From Chitinophagaceae bacterium (GTDB lineage Bacteria; Bacteroidota; Bacteroidia; Chitinophagales; Chitinophagaceae), in the NCBI GenBank assembly GCA_019752045.1, contig JAIEMP010000009.1:62001-126000 (forward strand): a DNA stretch of 64,000 nucleotides. Direction: 5' to 3'. Below, one piece after another: positions 27,102-36,743 of this stretch (its first letter is position 1; the number at the start of each line of letters is the position of its first letter). The position numbers were made by a program, and so were the translations under genes. The notes beneath the pieces are model-generated. The model saw only the letters and a program-made list of their open reading frames with translations, did no database searches and was not told where the DNA came from.

Positions 27102-28112
27102 TTATTTTTTTAATGTTGGCCAGCCTTCGCTATCCCATTCAAGTTGGTTAATTAATAATTTTGAACGACCCCTGTCTATCGCATCATATCCGTGATAGAT
27201 AATATAGTCCTTACCATCGAAAGTATAAACTGAGTTGTGCCCTGCTCCAAACCATTCTTTCCCATCGCCTTGTACAATCAACGATCCACCATTGGAGGTC
27301 ATAGGTACAGCATTTTTATCAAGATATGGACCGGTGATTGTTTTACTTCTTCCAACCACAACTTTGTAATCACTTTTTTCTGCTCTGCAACAATAATCCC
27401 AGGAAACAAACAAGTAATAGTATTCTCCTTTCTTAAAAATATATGGTGCTTCAATAGCTGCATCACCTGCTGATGTATCGGCCATTCCAAATGTGCGGGG
27501 CCTTGCGGCAATGGTATACCACTGTTCGGGTTGTGCAATGGAAATAAGATCAGCATTGAGTTTCACCAATTTCATTCCATTCCAGAATGAGCCAAAGCTG
27601 AGCCATGCTGTTTTGGTTTCATCAATAATTAGATTAGGATCAATAGCATTCCACATATCTCTACCGGGAACTGATTGTATCAGTTTGCCCATGTCGATCC
27701 ACTTAAAATCAGGAGAGGATTGATTCAATGTTTTATTCACTGCAACGCCAATGCAGGAAGTGTTTTTGCCAAATGCCGATACAGAATAATAGAGATAATA
27801 GTTGCCGTTATGAAAACTGATATCCGGTGCCCATGTGTGACCTTTGTAACCGGGAATGGTTTCTACTGCCCACTTTGGCGGCATTGCAAAAACCGGTTTT
27901 TCTTTTCTCCAGTTTTCCATATCGGTTGATGAAAAAACAGATATCCCAAATCCTGTACAAAAAAGATAATACGTATTTCCTTCTTTGATCATCACCGGAT
28001 CGTGCACTGCTGTTTCTCTTGATGGTTTGATGGTGCCAACAGAATCGGGTTGCCGTTGTGCGTTTGCAAACAAGGAGGTGAAAAAAAGAATAAAAATCAG
28101 ATTACTTTTCAT
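27102..28112 (-). CDS. GH43 family arabinanase/arabinofuranosidase
   Basis: Secreted five-bladed beta-propeller glycosidase of 336 residues with a Sec signal (MKSNLIFILFFTSLFANAQ). The inverting GH43 residues are visible: catalytic base Asp in AVHDPVMIKEGNTYYLF, the pKa-modulating Asp in NAIDPNLIIDE and the catalytic acid Glu in AAIEAPYIFKKG. The WAPDISFHNG motif is also typical. The architecture fits an endo- or exo-acting alpha-1,5-L-arabinanase. It starts five bases after the GH51 gene. It is shorter than the paralogous GH43 at 30172-31656. Confidence 0.92.
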   Translation of the reverse strand: MKSNLIFILFFTSLFANAQRQPDSVGTIKPSRETAVHDPVMIKEGNTYYLFCTGFGISVFSSTDMENWRKEKPVFAMPPKWAVETIPGYKGHTWAPDISFHNGNYYLYYSVSAFGKNTSCIGVAVNKTLNQSSPDFKWIDMGKLIQSVPGRDMWNAIDPNLIIDETKTAWLSFGSFWNGMKLVKLNADLISIAQPEQWYTIAARPRTFGMADTSAGDAAIEAPYIFKKGEYYYLFVSWDYCCRAEKSDYKVVVGRSKTITGPYLDKNAVPMTSNGGSLIVQGDGKEWFGAGHNSVYTFDGKDYIIYHGYDAIDRGRSKLLINQLEWDSEGWPTLKK

Positions 28113-28117
28113 TTAAA

Positions 28118-30112
28118 TTATTTTAGCAGTTTGATGCGAAGAATACTGAAAGAATAAGGAGCTGATTTGTAATCAAACTTCTTGCCCTTGACATCCATCG
28201 TAGTTTCTGTGGGAGCAACATCCTGCGGACGATCGATCGTATTCATTTTTGAAAGATCGTTTTCCTGCATTACAATGAGGGTTCCTTTTGAAGCGAGCTT
28301 TTTCACTCCTTCAATTGACAATGTATTGACTTGCTCTCTGCCGGATGCATTTACAATTTTAATCACCAGTTCATTTTTTGCTTTATCAACTACTGCTGAT
28401 GCATATAAACTATCCTGACCTGCCAGCACATCATTGTTGAGTGTAATGGGTACAACATGTGTTCCTTTATTGAGCGAGAATAATTTTTGTACATAATAAT
28501 CAGGCGTACCATATGCATTCAAATTATCAACCCAGATTAAATCGGGCTTCCACTGCCAACCATCCACATGTGCAAACAATGGTGCATACGATGCCATGTG
28601 CACCACGCCGGCATTACGTTCGAGACCGGTCATAAATGCTGCTTCGGTAATAGCTGTTAACCAGTTGTTTTTATTTTCAACACTTACAGTTTTATCGCTT
28701 TGTGCTGCCCACTCACCCGCAAATATTTTCGATCCGGTTCGTGGGTAATTATCGTAACGTCGTGCATTTTGTAAAAACCATTCGGGCCTGCGGTAGTAAT
28801 GCTCATCAATAAAATCAACATTCATGTTGCGTAATGCGGTATTGAGCAAATCAAAACGTGCACCATCAGGATCCGTACCTGAGCTGGTTACTAATTTTAT
28901 TGCCGGATATTTTTCTTTGATCGCCTTTTGAAAAATCTGTAAACGTTCAATGTACTGTGGTCCCCAGTTTTCATTACCAATGCCCAGAAATTTTAAGTTG
29001 AATGGTGCAGGATGTCCCATGGCTGCACGTTTGCTGCCCCAGGTGGTTGATACATCGCCATTGGCAAATTCAATTAAGTCCAACGCATCCTGTACATAAG
29101 GATCGAGTTCATCTAACGGAACAAGCTCTGCTGTGTTAAACTGGCAGGCCATTCCACAATTGAGAATAGGTAATGCTTCTGCGCCAATATCTTCTGCTAA
29201 CTGAAAGTATTCGAAGAAACCTAAGCCGAATGTTTGAAAATAATCAGGTGCTGGGCGATGTGCAAATTCAAAATTCCAACGGTTGATGATGAGTTGACGG
29301 TCTTCAACAGGGCCAATGGTTTTTTTCCATTGATATCGTTGCGACAGATCAAAACCTTCTACAATGCATCCGCCCGGAAAACGTATGAAGCCCGGTTTCA
29401 TGTCAGCAAGTTTCTGAATCATATCAGCACGCATTCCGCCCGGTCTATTCTTCCAGGTATCTTCCGGAAACAATGAGATCATATCCATATCAATGGTTCC
29501 TGTTCCTTCAAACCATATTCTGCATTGTGCTTTTAATTCAGTTGCCGTTGCATTAAAACTTGCTGTTTGCTTTTTCCATGTAGTTGTCGAGGCTGTTATA
29601 TTTGTAACTGTACTGCCGATGATTTCATTTTTTGCATTGAGTAGTTCAATATGAATTTTTATCCCGTTTGCAGATGTGCGGTACATCAATGAAAAATCAT
29701 AACCCAAATTTTTCTTGATGCCCATTCCACGAAAACCTTCATTCGTTATACTGAGACGTTCTTTTGTTGCATTGTTTAATTGTACACGAAGAAAACGTGG
29801 ATTGGGAAGATTCGCAGCTTGTCTGTTTTGCACAGTAACGGCGCCTTCAACAAATGGCTGTTGCTCCACTTTCCAACCCATCATGGGCTTATTAAATTCA
29901 AATGAACGGTTCTTGATAAGCTCAGCATAAATACCGCCATCAGCACCCATATTGATGTCTTCAAAAAACACACCCCACATGGTAGGCTGTACATCGGCAA
30001 CGGACTGATTGGGTTTAATAACCAGCGTTTGCTTTTGTTGCGCAAGAGCAGTATTTACAAACATTATTACTGCAGCAATGGCAAGAATGGTTTTCTTCAA
30101 TTTCATAAACAA
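28118..30112 (-). CDS. GH51 alpha-L-arabinofuranosidase with N-terminal carbohydrate-binding domain
   Basis: Secreted enzyme of 664 residues that removes alpha-L-arabinofuranose. A Sec signal is followed by an N-terminal part with a beta-sandwich insertion (about 50-220) resembling a CBM4/9-like module, then the GH51 barrel and C-terminal beta domain. The acid/base Glu is in LGIGNENWGPQY and the nucleophile Glu in IFAGEWAAQ. FIRFPGGCIVEGFDLSQRYQW is also typical. It is clearly different from the shorter GH51 at 31663-33231, so the two are likely to act on different linkages or locations. Confidence 0.93.
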   Translation of the reverse strand: MFMKLKKTILAIAAVIMFVNTALAQQKQTLVIKPNQSVADVQPTMWGVFFEDINMGADGGIYAELIKNRSFEFNKPMMGWKVEQQPFVEGAVTVQNRQAANLPNPRFLRVQLNNATKERLSITNEGFRGMGIKKNLGYDFSLMYRTSANGIKIHIELLNAKNEIIGSTVTNITASTTTWKKQTASFNATATELKAQCRIWFEGTGTIDMDMISLFPEDTWKNRPGGMRADMIQKLADMKPGFIRFPGGCIVEGFDLSQRYQWKKTIGPVEDRQLIINRWNFEFAHRPAPDYFQTFGLGFFEYFQLAEDIGAEALPILNCGMACQFNTAELVPLDELDPYVQDALDLIEFANGDVSTTWGSKRAAMGHPAPFNLKFLGIGNENWGPQYIERLQIFQKAIKEKYPAIKLVTSSGTDPDGARFDLLNTALRNMNVDFIDEHYYRRPEWFLQNARRYDNYPRTGSKIFAGEWAAQSDKTVSVENKNNWLTAITEAAFMTGLERNAGVVHMASYAPLFAHVDGWQWKPDLIWVDNLNAYGTPDYYVQKLFSLNKGTHVVPITLNNDVLAGQDSLYASAVVDKAKNELVIKIVNASGREQVNTLSIEGVKKLASKGTLIVMQENDLSKMNTIDRPQDVAPTETTMDVKGKKFDYKSAPYSFSILRIKLLK

Positions 30113-30171
30113 CTCAATTTATGTACGTTTTACTGTTTGCTTGTCCTGTAGCATCCCGTTCAGGTTGGCGT

Positions 30172-31656
30172 TTACTTTTTCTTTCCCCAAATGGCAGTAC
30201 CCTGGTTATTTAATCCGGTAAATATGATCGTATTCTTTTTGTTTTCCCAGTCACGGCCTTTTTGTACATACACTTTATCTGTAAATCCATTTGCCCAATT
30301 CAATTGCAGCCAGGGAGCAGCGTAAGTCCATGTATTTGCTGCATTGCCATTAAGTGTTCCGTTTGCACTGATGGTTAAATTCACAGCATTTTGAAAGTCG
30401 GGATTTGTCTGTTCAACTGAATAACCCGGTACGATAGTATAACCAAGAACAATTTGCTCCCAATCACCCACTACATCAGCTTGTGAAATAAGTGAATCTA
30501 TCTCCCAGGCATAACGTTCGGGAGAAGCTACGGGCCAACCATCCTGTGTCCAGAATAATTTGCGTACATGCATGTTCATATAATATTTATCAATCCCCGG
30601 CCGGCCCTGGTGAGCAATAAAATAATTTCCTGCACCATCGCTGAATGCAGTGGAGTGGGCAACACCCTGCCATCCGCTATGGCCGTTAAACTTGTATGGT
30701 GCAATAATCATTGGACCATGATCTACATTTGTATTGGCATCAGCTCCGTTGAAATCATAAAACGGTCCATCCGGCTTGTCGCCACGCATTACACGCACAT
30801 TGTATTTTGTTTCTAACCAATCGTATGCGATAAAGAGAAAATATTTATTGAGTGCTGCATTATAAATAATATCGGGTCCTTCAATATTGCCATTGTATCT
30901 GCCTCCTGTAAATCCACGGTTAGCAATACGTTTTCCTTTATCGCCACTGATGAATGCAAGACCGGTTGAAGGATTTAACTTCAACGCATAGATGCCATCC
31001 CAAGCAGAACCATAATGCATCCAATGCTCTCCACCCGGTGTAACAATCACAGCAGGATCAATCGCATTTGTTTGAACTGAATTATTATTTAAGGAAGTGA
31101 CAGCAAGACCCTTTTCTGTAAATGGACCTGCCGGATTACTTGCAGTTGCCAATCCAATTACACTTAAGCGAGGCAACGAACAGGTTAAGGAATAATACAA
31201 ACGATATTCGGCACCTACTTTCACTATACATGGTGCCCATAATGAATTAAACGGAGTGCCTCCTGCCTGAGTAATAAACGCAGAACCCATAGCAGGTAAC
31301 CCATTAAACACCCATCCTACAAAAGTCCATTGTACCAGATCTTTCGAACGACGGATCTGCAGGCCGGCACGTACATCAATTCCATAACCTGCGTCTGTAC
31401 TGTAGGAATAATAATATTCGCCATCTTTTATAATTGCCGGGTCATGTGTATTGTGTGGCCCCCATTGCTGGTAATTAGCAAAGGGTGCAATGGCTCCATA
31501 AGTATCGTTGATTGAATTAATATCAAATGCAACAGGAGGTGGTGGCGGTACCGGGTCTGGTGTAGATACGATGCCTTTATTTTTTTTACATGATCCCAAC
31601 AGCAACAGAAATACTATTGCCATTACTCCGAATTTCATTGGTTGAAACAGTTTCAT
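30172..31656 (-). CDS. GH43 family endo-arabinanase-like lipoprotein
   Basis: Lipoprotein of 494 residues. The signal IVFLLLLGSC and a proline-rich linker (PDPVPPPPPVAF) place the enzyme on the outer membrane, probably the cell surface. GH43 residues are visible: base Asp in NTHDPAIIKDGEYYYSY, Asp in NAIDPAVIVTPG and acid Glu in GNIEGPDIIYN. A C-terminal beta domain from about 400 follows. This layout resembles surface endo-alpha-1,5-L-arabinanases that cut the polymer before SusCD import. It starts six bases after the GH51 gene. Confidence 0.91.
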   Translation of the reverse strand: MKLFQPMKFGVMAIVFLLLLGSCKKNKGIVSTPDPVPPPPPVAFDINSINDTYGAIAPFANYQQWGPHNTHDPAIIKDGEYYYSYSTDAGYGIDVRAGLQIRRSKDLVQWTFVGWVFNGLPAMGSAFITQAGGTPFNSLWAPCIVKVGAEYRLYYSLTCSLPRLSVIGLATASNPAGPFTEKGLAVTSLNNNSVQTNAIDPAVIVTPGGEHWMHYGSAWDGIYALKLNPSTGLAFISGDKGKRIANRGFTGGRYNGNIEGPDIIYNAALNKYFLFIAYDWLETKYNVRVMRGDKPDGPFYDFNGADANTNVDHGPMIIAPYKFNGHSGWQGVAHSTAFSDGAGNYFIAHQGRPGIDKYYMNMHVRKLFWTQDGWPVASPERYAWEIDSLISQADVVGDWEQIVLGYTIVPGYSVEQTNPDFQNAVNLTISANGTLNGNAANTWTYAAPWLQLNWANGFTDKVYVQKGRDWENKKNTIIFTGLNNQGTAIWGKKK

Positions 31657-31662
31657 ACTTAT

Positions 31663-33231
31663 TTATTTCAAGGTTAACACAACAACAGAAAATGGAGGCA
31701 GTTTTACCTGGATGGATGTGCCGGATAATTTCGCTCCGTTAAAAACGGTTGGTTGAATTTTGTTTGGCTCATCAAATGAATTAAAATCCTGTAATTTTTT
31801 TGAAGTAAGAATACGACCTGTAACTGCATTGTATTTTGCACCACGCAGATCAATGCTGATGGTTTGTTCTTTTGACGCATCAATATTTACCAGCGAAATA
31901 TGTGTTACAGCAGCAGCATTCTTTGATGCTGATACAGAAACAGCAGGCAATTTTTCTGCACCAAAAACATAATCATTTGTTGTGAGTTGTATTGGCAGCA
32001 TGGTTGCATCCTGGTGTACGTTGTACATTTCCATTACATGATAGGTTGGTGTAGTGATCATCTTTTCTTTATTGGTAAGAATCACTGCCTGCAACACATT
32101 CACTGTTTGTGCAAGGTTGGCCATACGTACACGATCGCTGTGATTATTAAAAATATTGAGTGTAACACCTGCAATCATGGCATCACGAATGGTATTTTGC
32201 TGATACAGAAAACCAGGGTTTGTTCCCGGCTCAACTTCATACCAACCACCCCACTCATCAACAACCAATGCAACACGTTTTCTCGGATCATATTTATCCA
32301 TGATGGTTGAATGACGTGTTACCAGCTCTTCCATACGCAGCGCCGATTTTATTGTGGCGAAATACTGGGCTTCGGTATAATTGGTGGCCGATCCTTTTTC
32401 TGTCCATTTTACATTTGCATAATGATGCAGTGCTACACCTTCCATCATGTGATGCGGAATATCACGCATCAATACTTCTGTCCAGTTGTAATCATCCACG
32501 TTTGCACCTGATGCTACACGAAAGAGTTTGTCGCTGTTGGTCCAATCGGTCATGTACGTTGCATACTGACGAAATACATTTGCATAATACTCGGGTTTCA
32601 TGTTACCACCACAGCCCCATGCTTCATTACCAACTCCCCAAATGTTTACACCCCATGGTTCTGTGCGTCCATTTTTTACACGCCATGTACTCATGGGACT
32701 GGTGTTGGGTTTACCATTTACATATTCAACCCAATCGGCTAACTCCTGTACAGTACCGCTTCCTACATTTCCTGCCAGATAAGGTGTTGCGCCAATTAAC
32801 TCACACATGTTTAAAAAATCATGTGTACCAAAACTATTATCTTCTGTTACCCCACCCCACCAACGATTAACAATGGAGGGACGGTTTGCCTTTGGACCTA
32901 CTCCATCTTTCCAATGATAGGTATCGGCAAAGCAACCACCTGGCCAACGAAGGTTTGGAACTTTTAATTTCTTTAAAGCATCAATGATATCGTTCCGCAC
33001 ACCATTTGTGTTGGGAATAATTTTATTTGTATCACCAACATAAAACCCACCATAAATACAGGCACCTAAATGCTCAGCAAAATGACCATAGACGTGTTTG
33101 TTGATGATGTGCTTACCGGCATCGGCATTGATGGTTGCTGAATTTTGTGCAAACAAACCGGTAACAACAGCAAAAGTAAATATGGCAACAGCCAATCCTT
33201 TTTTCATTTTTTTAGAAGTAGTCATTGTCAA
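31663..33231 (-). CDS. GH51 alpha-L-arabinofuranosidase
   Basis: Secreted enzyme of 522 residues with a Sec signal (GLAVAIFTFAVVTGLFAQ), typical GH51 length without extra module. Motifs are NKHVYGHFAEHLG, LRWPGGCFADTYHWKDGVGP, the acid/base Glu in IWGVGNEAWGCGG and the nucleophile Glu in LVVDEWGGWYEVE. The first ATG is at 33231, but M9 (MKKGLAV) would give a more usual signal peptide. It begins four bases after the VCBS gene and would release arabinose from the oligosaccharides taken up. Confidence 0.94.
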   Translation of the reverse strand: MTMTTSKKMKKGLAVAIFTFAVVTGLFAQNSATINADAGKHIINKHVYGHFAEHLGACIYGGFYVGDTNKIIPNTNGVRNDIIDALKKLKVPNLRWPGGCFADTYHWKDGVGPKANRPSIVNRWWGGVTEDNSFGTHDFLNMCELIGATPYLAGNVGSGTVQELADWVEYVNGKPNTSPMSTWRVKNGRTEPWGVNIWGVGNEAWGCGGNMKPEYYANVFRQYATYMTDWTNSDKLFRVASGANVDDYNWTEVLMRDIPHHMMEGVALHHYANVKWTEKGSATNYTEAQYFATIKSALRMEELVTRHSTIMDKYDPRKRVALVVDEWGGWYEVEPGTNPGFLYQQNTIRDAMIAGVTLNIFNNHSDRVRMANLAQTVNVLQAVILTNKEKMITTPTYHVMEMYNVHQDATMLPIQLTTNDYVFGAEKLPAVSVSASKNAAAVTHISLVNIDASKEQTISIDLRGAKYNAVTGRILTSKKLQDFNSFDEPNKIQPTVFNGAKLSGTSIQVKLPPFSVVVLTLK

Positions 33232-33235
33232 TGCT

Positions 33236-36200
33236 TTATTTTTTTAACGAGGTTGTGATTGTAAATATTTTTAGTTTATTGTCGTTGGGAGCTACCAGTA
33301 AAATCTTTTCTTTGTTTTTGATGGACAATAATTTCATATCCTTGATATCTCCATCAATTATTAATCCACTCTCTGCAGCTTTCACCGGAACAAACGCTCC
33401 TCTGCCATTTCCTTTTAATACCAGCCCGTACGATGCATCGTGCCTGCCGGTACTTGCCGCCATTTGATATTCATTGCCTGCAATGATCAAATCTACATTT
33501 CCATCTGCATCTATATCATCTGCAACAATACTGTTCACCGGAGCAAATTGCGCCTGTACCGGCAATTCATGTGTTTTAAATTTTCCGTTCCCCAGATTTT
33601 CAATCCAAACGGTTGAAAATGTTTCACAGGTTAATGTAGTCCAATCATCTCTGCCAAAATCGCTGAGGAGCTTTTGCATGGTTACAGTTGCATAATCTTT
33701 ATGCAACAAATATTTCTTTTTAACGGCAGGCACCTGTTCGGACAGTTGATTGCGATCTAATGCCGGATAAAGTTCTGTTTTTCCTTTTTCATTGTTGATG
33801 TAATAGGCAGGTATCAGATCAATCGATCCATTCTTATCCATATCCTTTGCATACAGTTGCATGGACTTTCCTTTGCTGAGGTGATACTTATTATTATGCC
33901 CCATGTTACCAGCCACATAATCCATATCGCCATCTTTATCAATATCTTCGGGTTGCAACGATCGCCAGAAACCGTTCATGTTGGTAAGCCCCGTTTCATT
34001 TGTTATTTCAACCAGTTGATTGTTTTCATTTTTAAAAAAACGGATGCTTGTAAATTCACCACAAACAATAAGGTCGGCTTTTTGATCATTGTTGAAATCG
34101 GTGAATTGTGCGGCTTCGATCATGCCTGCAAATTCCAAAGCCGGACTTACAGTTTTCGTTACGTCTGTAAATATTCCATTATTGTTCTGTAATAAATAAC
34201 TACGTGGCGACTGCGGATATTGATGTGGCAACAATCGGCCGCCGATGAACACATCCATGTCGCCATCACTATCGAAATCAGCAACCGTAACTGCTTTTGT
34301 GATCACCGGAATAAACGGCAGTGCATTTGCATTCAATGTAAAATTGCCTTTACCATCATTCAAATAAAAACGGGGTTGATTGTATTTCGTAACGGTAAAT
34401 TCAGAGCTGCCACCTGTTACCAGTAAGTCTAAATCGTTATCGCCATCAGCATCAAACAACACAGCTCCGAGATCTTCTTCGGGTTTCATCCCTTCAACCA
34501 GATTGGACGAAACAAAACTCCCATCTGCCTGTTGAAAAAATAATTTACCCGATTGATTAGCTGCACCGCCAACAAAAAAATCCATGCGTCCGTCAGCATT
34601 CAGATCGCCTGTTGCAATACAGGGCCCCAGTTGCGAATAACGTTGCAGCAAGGGTTGATGTGCTCCAAAATCAAAATGCTGTACTTCACTATGCTTATAA
34701 TCAAGTATGATCTTATTGGTAGTTTCCTGCAAAAAGGCAGTTGGCAGCAAAGGGCTTTCATTCAACTGCATCTCAACTGCATCATTATACTGAAGCGTGA
34801 GAAATTGATTTGCTTTCACATTCCGAAGTATCTGAAATTTATGATCAGGCCATTGAATTTTCACAGAATCGAGTACAGTTGCTGTTCCGGTTCCAACATG
34901 CAAACGAAAATCAACACTCGATGAAAAACCTCTTACCGGTGATTGTTCAACTAATTGTTGCTGGCCTTTATTGTAAACAGTAAGTTTAGATCCAAGACCT
35001 GCTGGATTATTCTGTGATCCTTTTAACTGAATGGAAAGAAAATTTTGTGTAGTGTCGGTAATACGTTGACGCAGTTCATTTTTCCATACAAATGCTTCCT
35101 GGTTGATATTGTTTACCACAAGATCAAGATCGCCGTCATTGTCCAGATCAGCATAAGCTGCACCGCTTGAAATGGAAGGAATAGCAAAACCTGCTGCTGT
35201 ACTAATATTCTGAAATGTAAGATCACCGTTGTTTTGATAGAAATAATTCTCCATGGCAACACTGCCATATTCATCAATTTCTTTTCGTAAAGATGCAATG
35301 GTACTTTGATCGAGTGGTTTTTGTGAAGTACCGCCACCAAATGTATAATTGGTTACATGCGTTTGTGCATTGCGAAAGGTTGCATAATCATTATTGGTCA
35401 CATCTTTACCTAAACCGTTGGTAATATGCATGTCTTTCCAGCCATCATTATTAAAGTCGGCCATTAAAACACTCCAGCTCCAATCTGTTTCAAACACATC
35501 TGCCAATTGTCCGATCTCGCTGTAATAAGGAACCTGTTTATTCTGCACCTGTCGGTTACCGTTATTAAGGTGAAGCATATTCCGCATATACGCCGGTTCA
35601 TAACCAAGACGCTGCTGCACATCAAATTTTTCCTGGTTGCTGCTGTTGAGCATCATTTTCTTTCGCTCATTGGTTTCAGGTAACATATCCAGCGTTACCA
35701 GATCGGGCAGCAGATCATTATTGATATCTGCTGCATCCACTCCCATGCTATTGTAGCTTTGGTATTTGATGGATGCTGCAATCATATTTGAGAAAGTACC
35801 ATCCTGATTGTTGATCCATAAAAGATCGTTGCCGATATAATCGTTGGCAATGTAAATGTCGGGCCAGTTATCTTGATTGACATCTGTAACAACAATTCCT
35901 AATCCGTAGCCATCTTCTTTAATGCCCGCTTGTAACGTAACATCTGTAAATACAGGATGACTGTTACCGTTAGCTACACCCATATTCATGTAGAGCTTAT
36001 CCTGTGCAGGAGAAGCGCCACTGGTATCTTTTGGTTGAAGATTATTGGCAGTATGGCTGTAAAGACGATGGTTGAGTAAATACATATCCAGATCACCATC
36101 TTTATCAAAGTCGAGAAATGCAGCTTGTGTGGAGTAACCGGTATCAGCTAATCCATAAGCTGCGGCCTGTTCTGTAAAATGCAGTTTTCCATCGTTGATG

Positions 36201-36691
36201 AATAATTTATTTCTACGCTTTTCTGCATTGGCTGAATGTGAAGAAGAAAGATAAATATCTTCAAAGCCATCGTTGTTAATATCTATAACGGTTACACCGG
36301 TACACCATTGATCGGTTTGCAATCCGGCACGTGCTGTAATATCTTCAAATTGAAAATTCCCTTTGTTGAGATATAGTTTGCTGCTCACCATGCTGCCTGC
36401 AAAAAAAATATCCTGCAAACCATCATTATTGAAATCACCAACTCCAACACCTGCACCGTTGTACATATACTCATTCCTGAAAACATTTACCGAATCACTT
36501 TCTGTAATGGTATTGTTGAACGAGATGTTTGTATCATCAGCTTTCATCAATGTAAAATGAAACGCAGCATCGGGCATATGATTTGATGAACACCCATAAT
36601 GAAATGCAGTGAGTACGAGAAAGAGATAATATGTTTTTATCAGCTTTAGCACAATCAATAATTCACACTTCAGGTTACTTGTTTTAAACAA
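33236..36691 (-). CDS. Large VCBS-repeat / ASPIC-UnbV surface lipoprotein
   Basis: Exported protein of 1151 residues with a probable lipoprotein signal (LFLVLTAFHYGC; the -3 residue is atypical). It consists of many FG-GAP/VCBS calcium-binding repeats of the form DFNNDGLQDIF, in two blocks separated and followed by regions of the ASPIC/UnbV type (LGSKLTVYNKGQQQLVEQSP, LHVGTG). These build beta-propellers rich in Asp/Asn loops. Proteins of this type accompany SusCD pairs in Bacteroidetes and are thought to bind glycans or act as scaffolds, but their role is not settled. It sits between susD and the GH51 gene, so it is part of the arabinan system. Confidence 0.85.
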   Translation of the reverse strand: MFKTSNLKCELLIVLKLIKTYYLFLVLTAFHYGCSSNHMPDAAFHFTLMKADDTNISFNNTITESDSVNVFRNEYMYNGAGVGVGDFNNDGLQDIFFAGSMVSSKLYLNKGNFQFEDITARAGLQTDQWCTGVTVIDINNDGFEDIYLSSSHSANAEKRRNKLFINDGKLHFTEQAAAYGLADTGYSTQAAFLDFDKDGDLDMYLLNHRLYSHTANNLQPKDTSGASPAQDKLYMNMGVANGNSHPVFTDVTLQAGIKEDGYGLGIVVTDVNQDNWPDIYIANDYIGNDLLWINNQDGTFSNMIAASIKYQSYNSMGVDAADINNDLLPDLVTLDMLPETNERKKMMLNSSNQEKFDVQQRLGYEPAYMRNMLHLNNGNRQVQNKQVPYYSEIGQLADVFETDWSWSVLMADFNNDGWKDMHITNGLGKDVTNNDYATFRNAQTHVTNYTFGGGTSQKPLDQSTIASLRKEIDEYGSVAMENYFYQNNGDLTFQNISTAAGFAIPSISSGAAYADLDNDGDLDLVVNNINQEAFVWKNELRQRITDTTQNFLSIQLKGSQNNPAGLGSKLTVYNKGQQQLVEQSPVRGFSSSVDFRLHVGTGTATVLDSVKIQWPDHKFQILRNVKANQFLTLQYNDAVEMQLNESPLLPTAFLQETTNKIILDYKHSEVQHFDFGAHQPLLQRYSQLGPCIATGDLNADGRMDFFVGGAANQSGKLFFQQADGSFVSSNLVEGMKPEEDLGAVLFDADGDNDLDLLVTGGSSEFTVTKYNQPRFYLNDGKGNFTLNANALPFIPVITKAVTVADFDSDGDMDVFIGGRLLPHQYPQSPRSYLLQNNNGIFTDVTKTVSPALEFAGMIEAAQFTDFNNDQKADLIVCGEFTSIRFFKNENNQLVEITNETGLTNMNGFWRSLQPEDIDKDGDMDYVAGNMGHNNKYHLSKGKSMQLYAKDMDKNGSIDLIPAYYINNEKGKTELYPALDRNQLSEQVPAVKKKYLLHKDYATVTMQKLLSDFGRDDWTTLTCETFSTVWIENLGNGKFKTHELPVQAQFAPVNSIVADDIDADGNVDLIIAGNEYQMAASTGRHDASYGLVLKGNGRGAFVPVKAAESGLIIDGDIKDMKLLSIKNKEKILLVAPNDNKLKIFTITTSLKK

Positions 36692-36743
36692 TCATTCCCG
36701 CCCGCAATAAAAAACCGGACGGGAATGAAAGAATCGTTCTTAT

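Noticed and set aside
32307-32870. 187-codon plus-strand frame opposite the GH51 gene
   Set aside because: It is the antisense of a well-conserved GH51 gene, is rich in His/Cys/Leu as expected for a shadow frame, and has no known motif.
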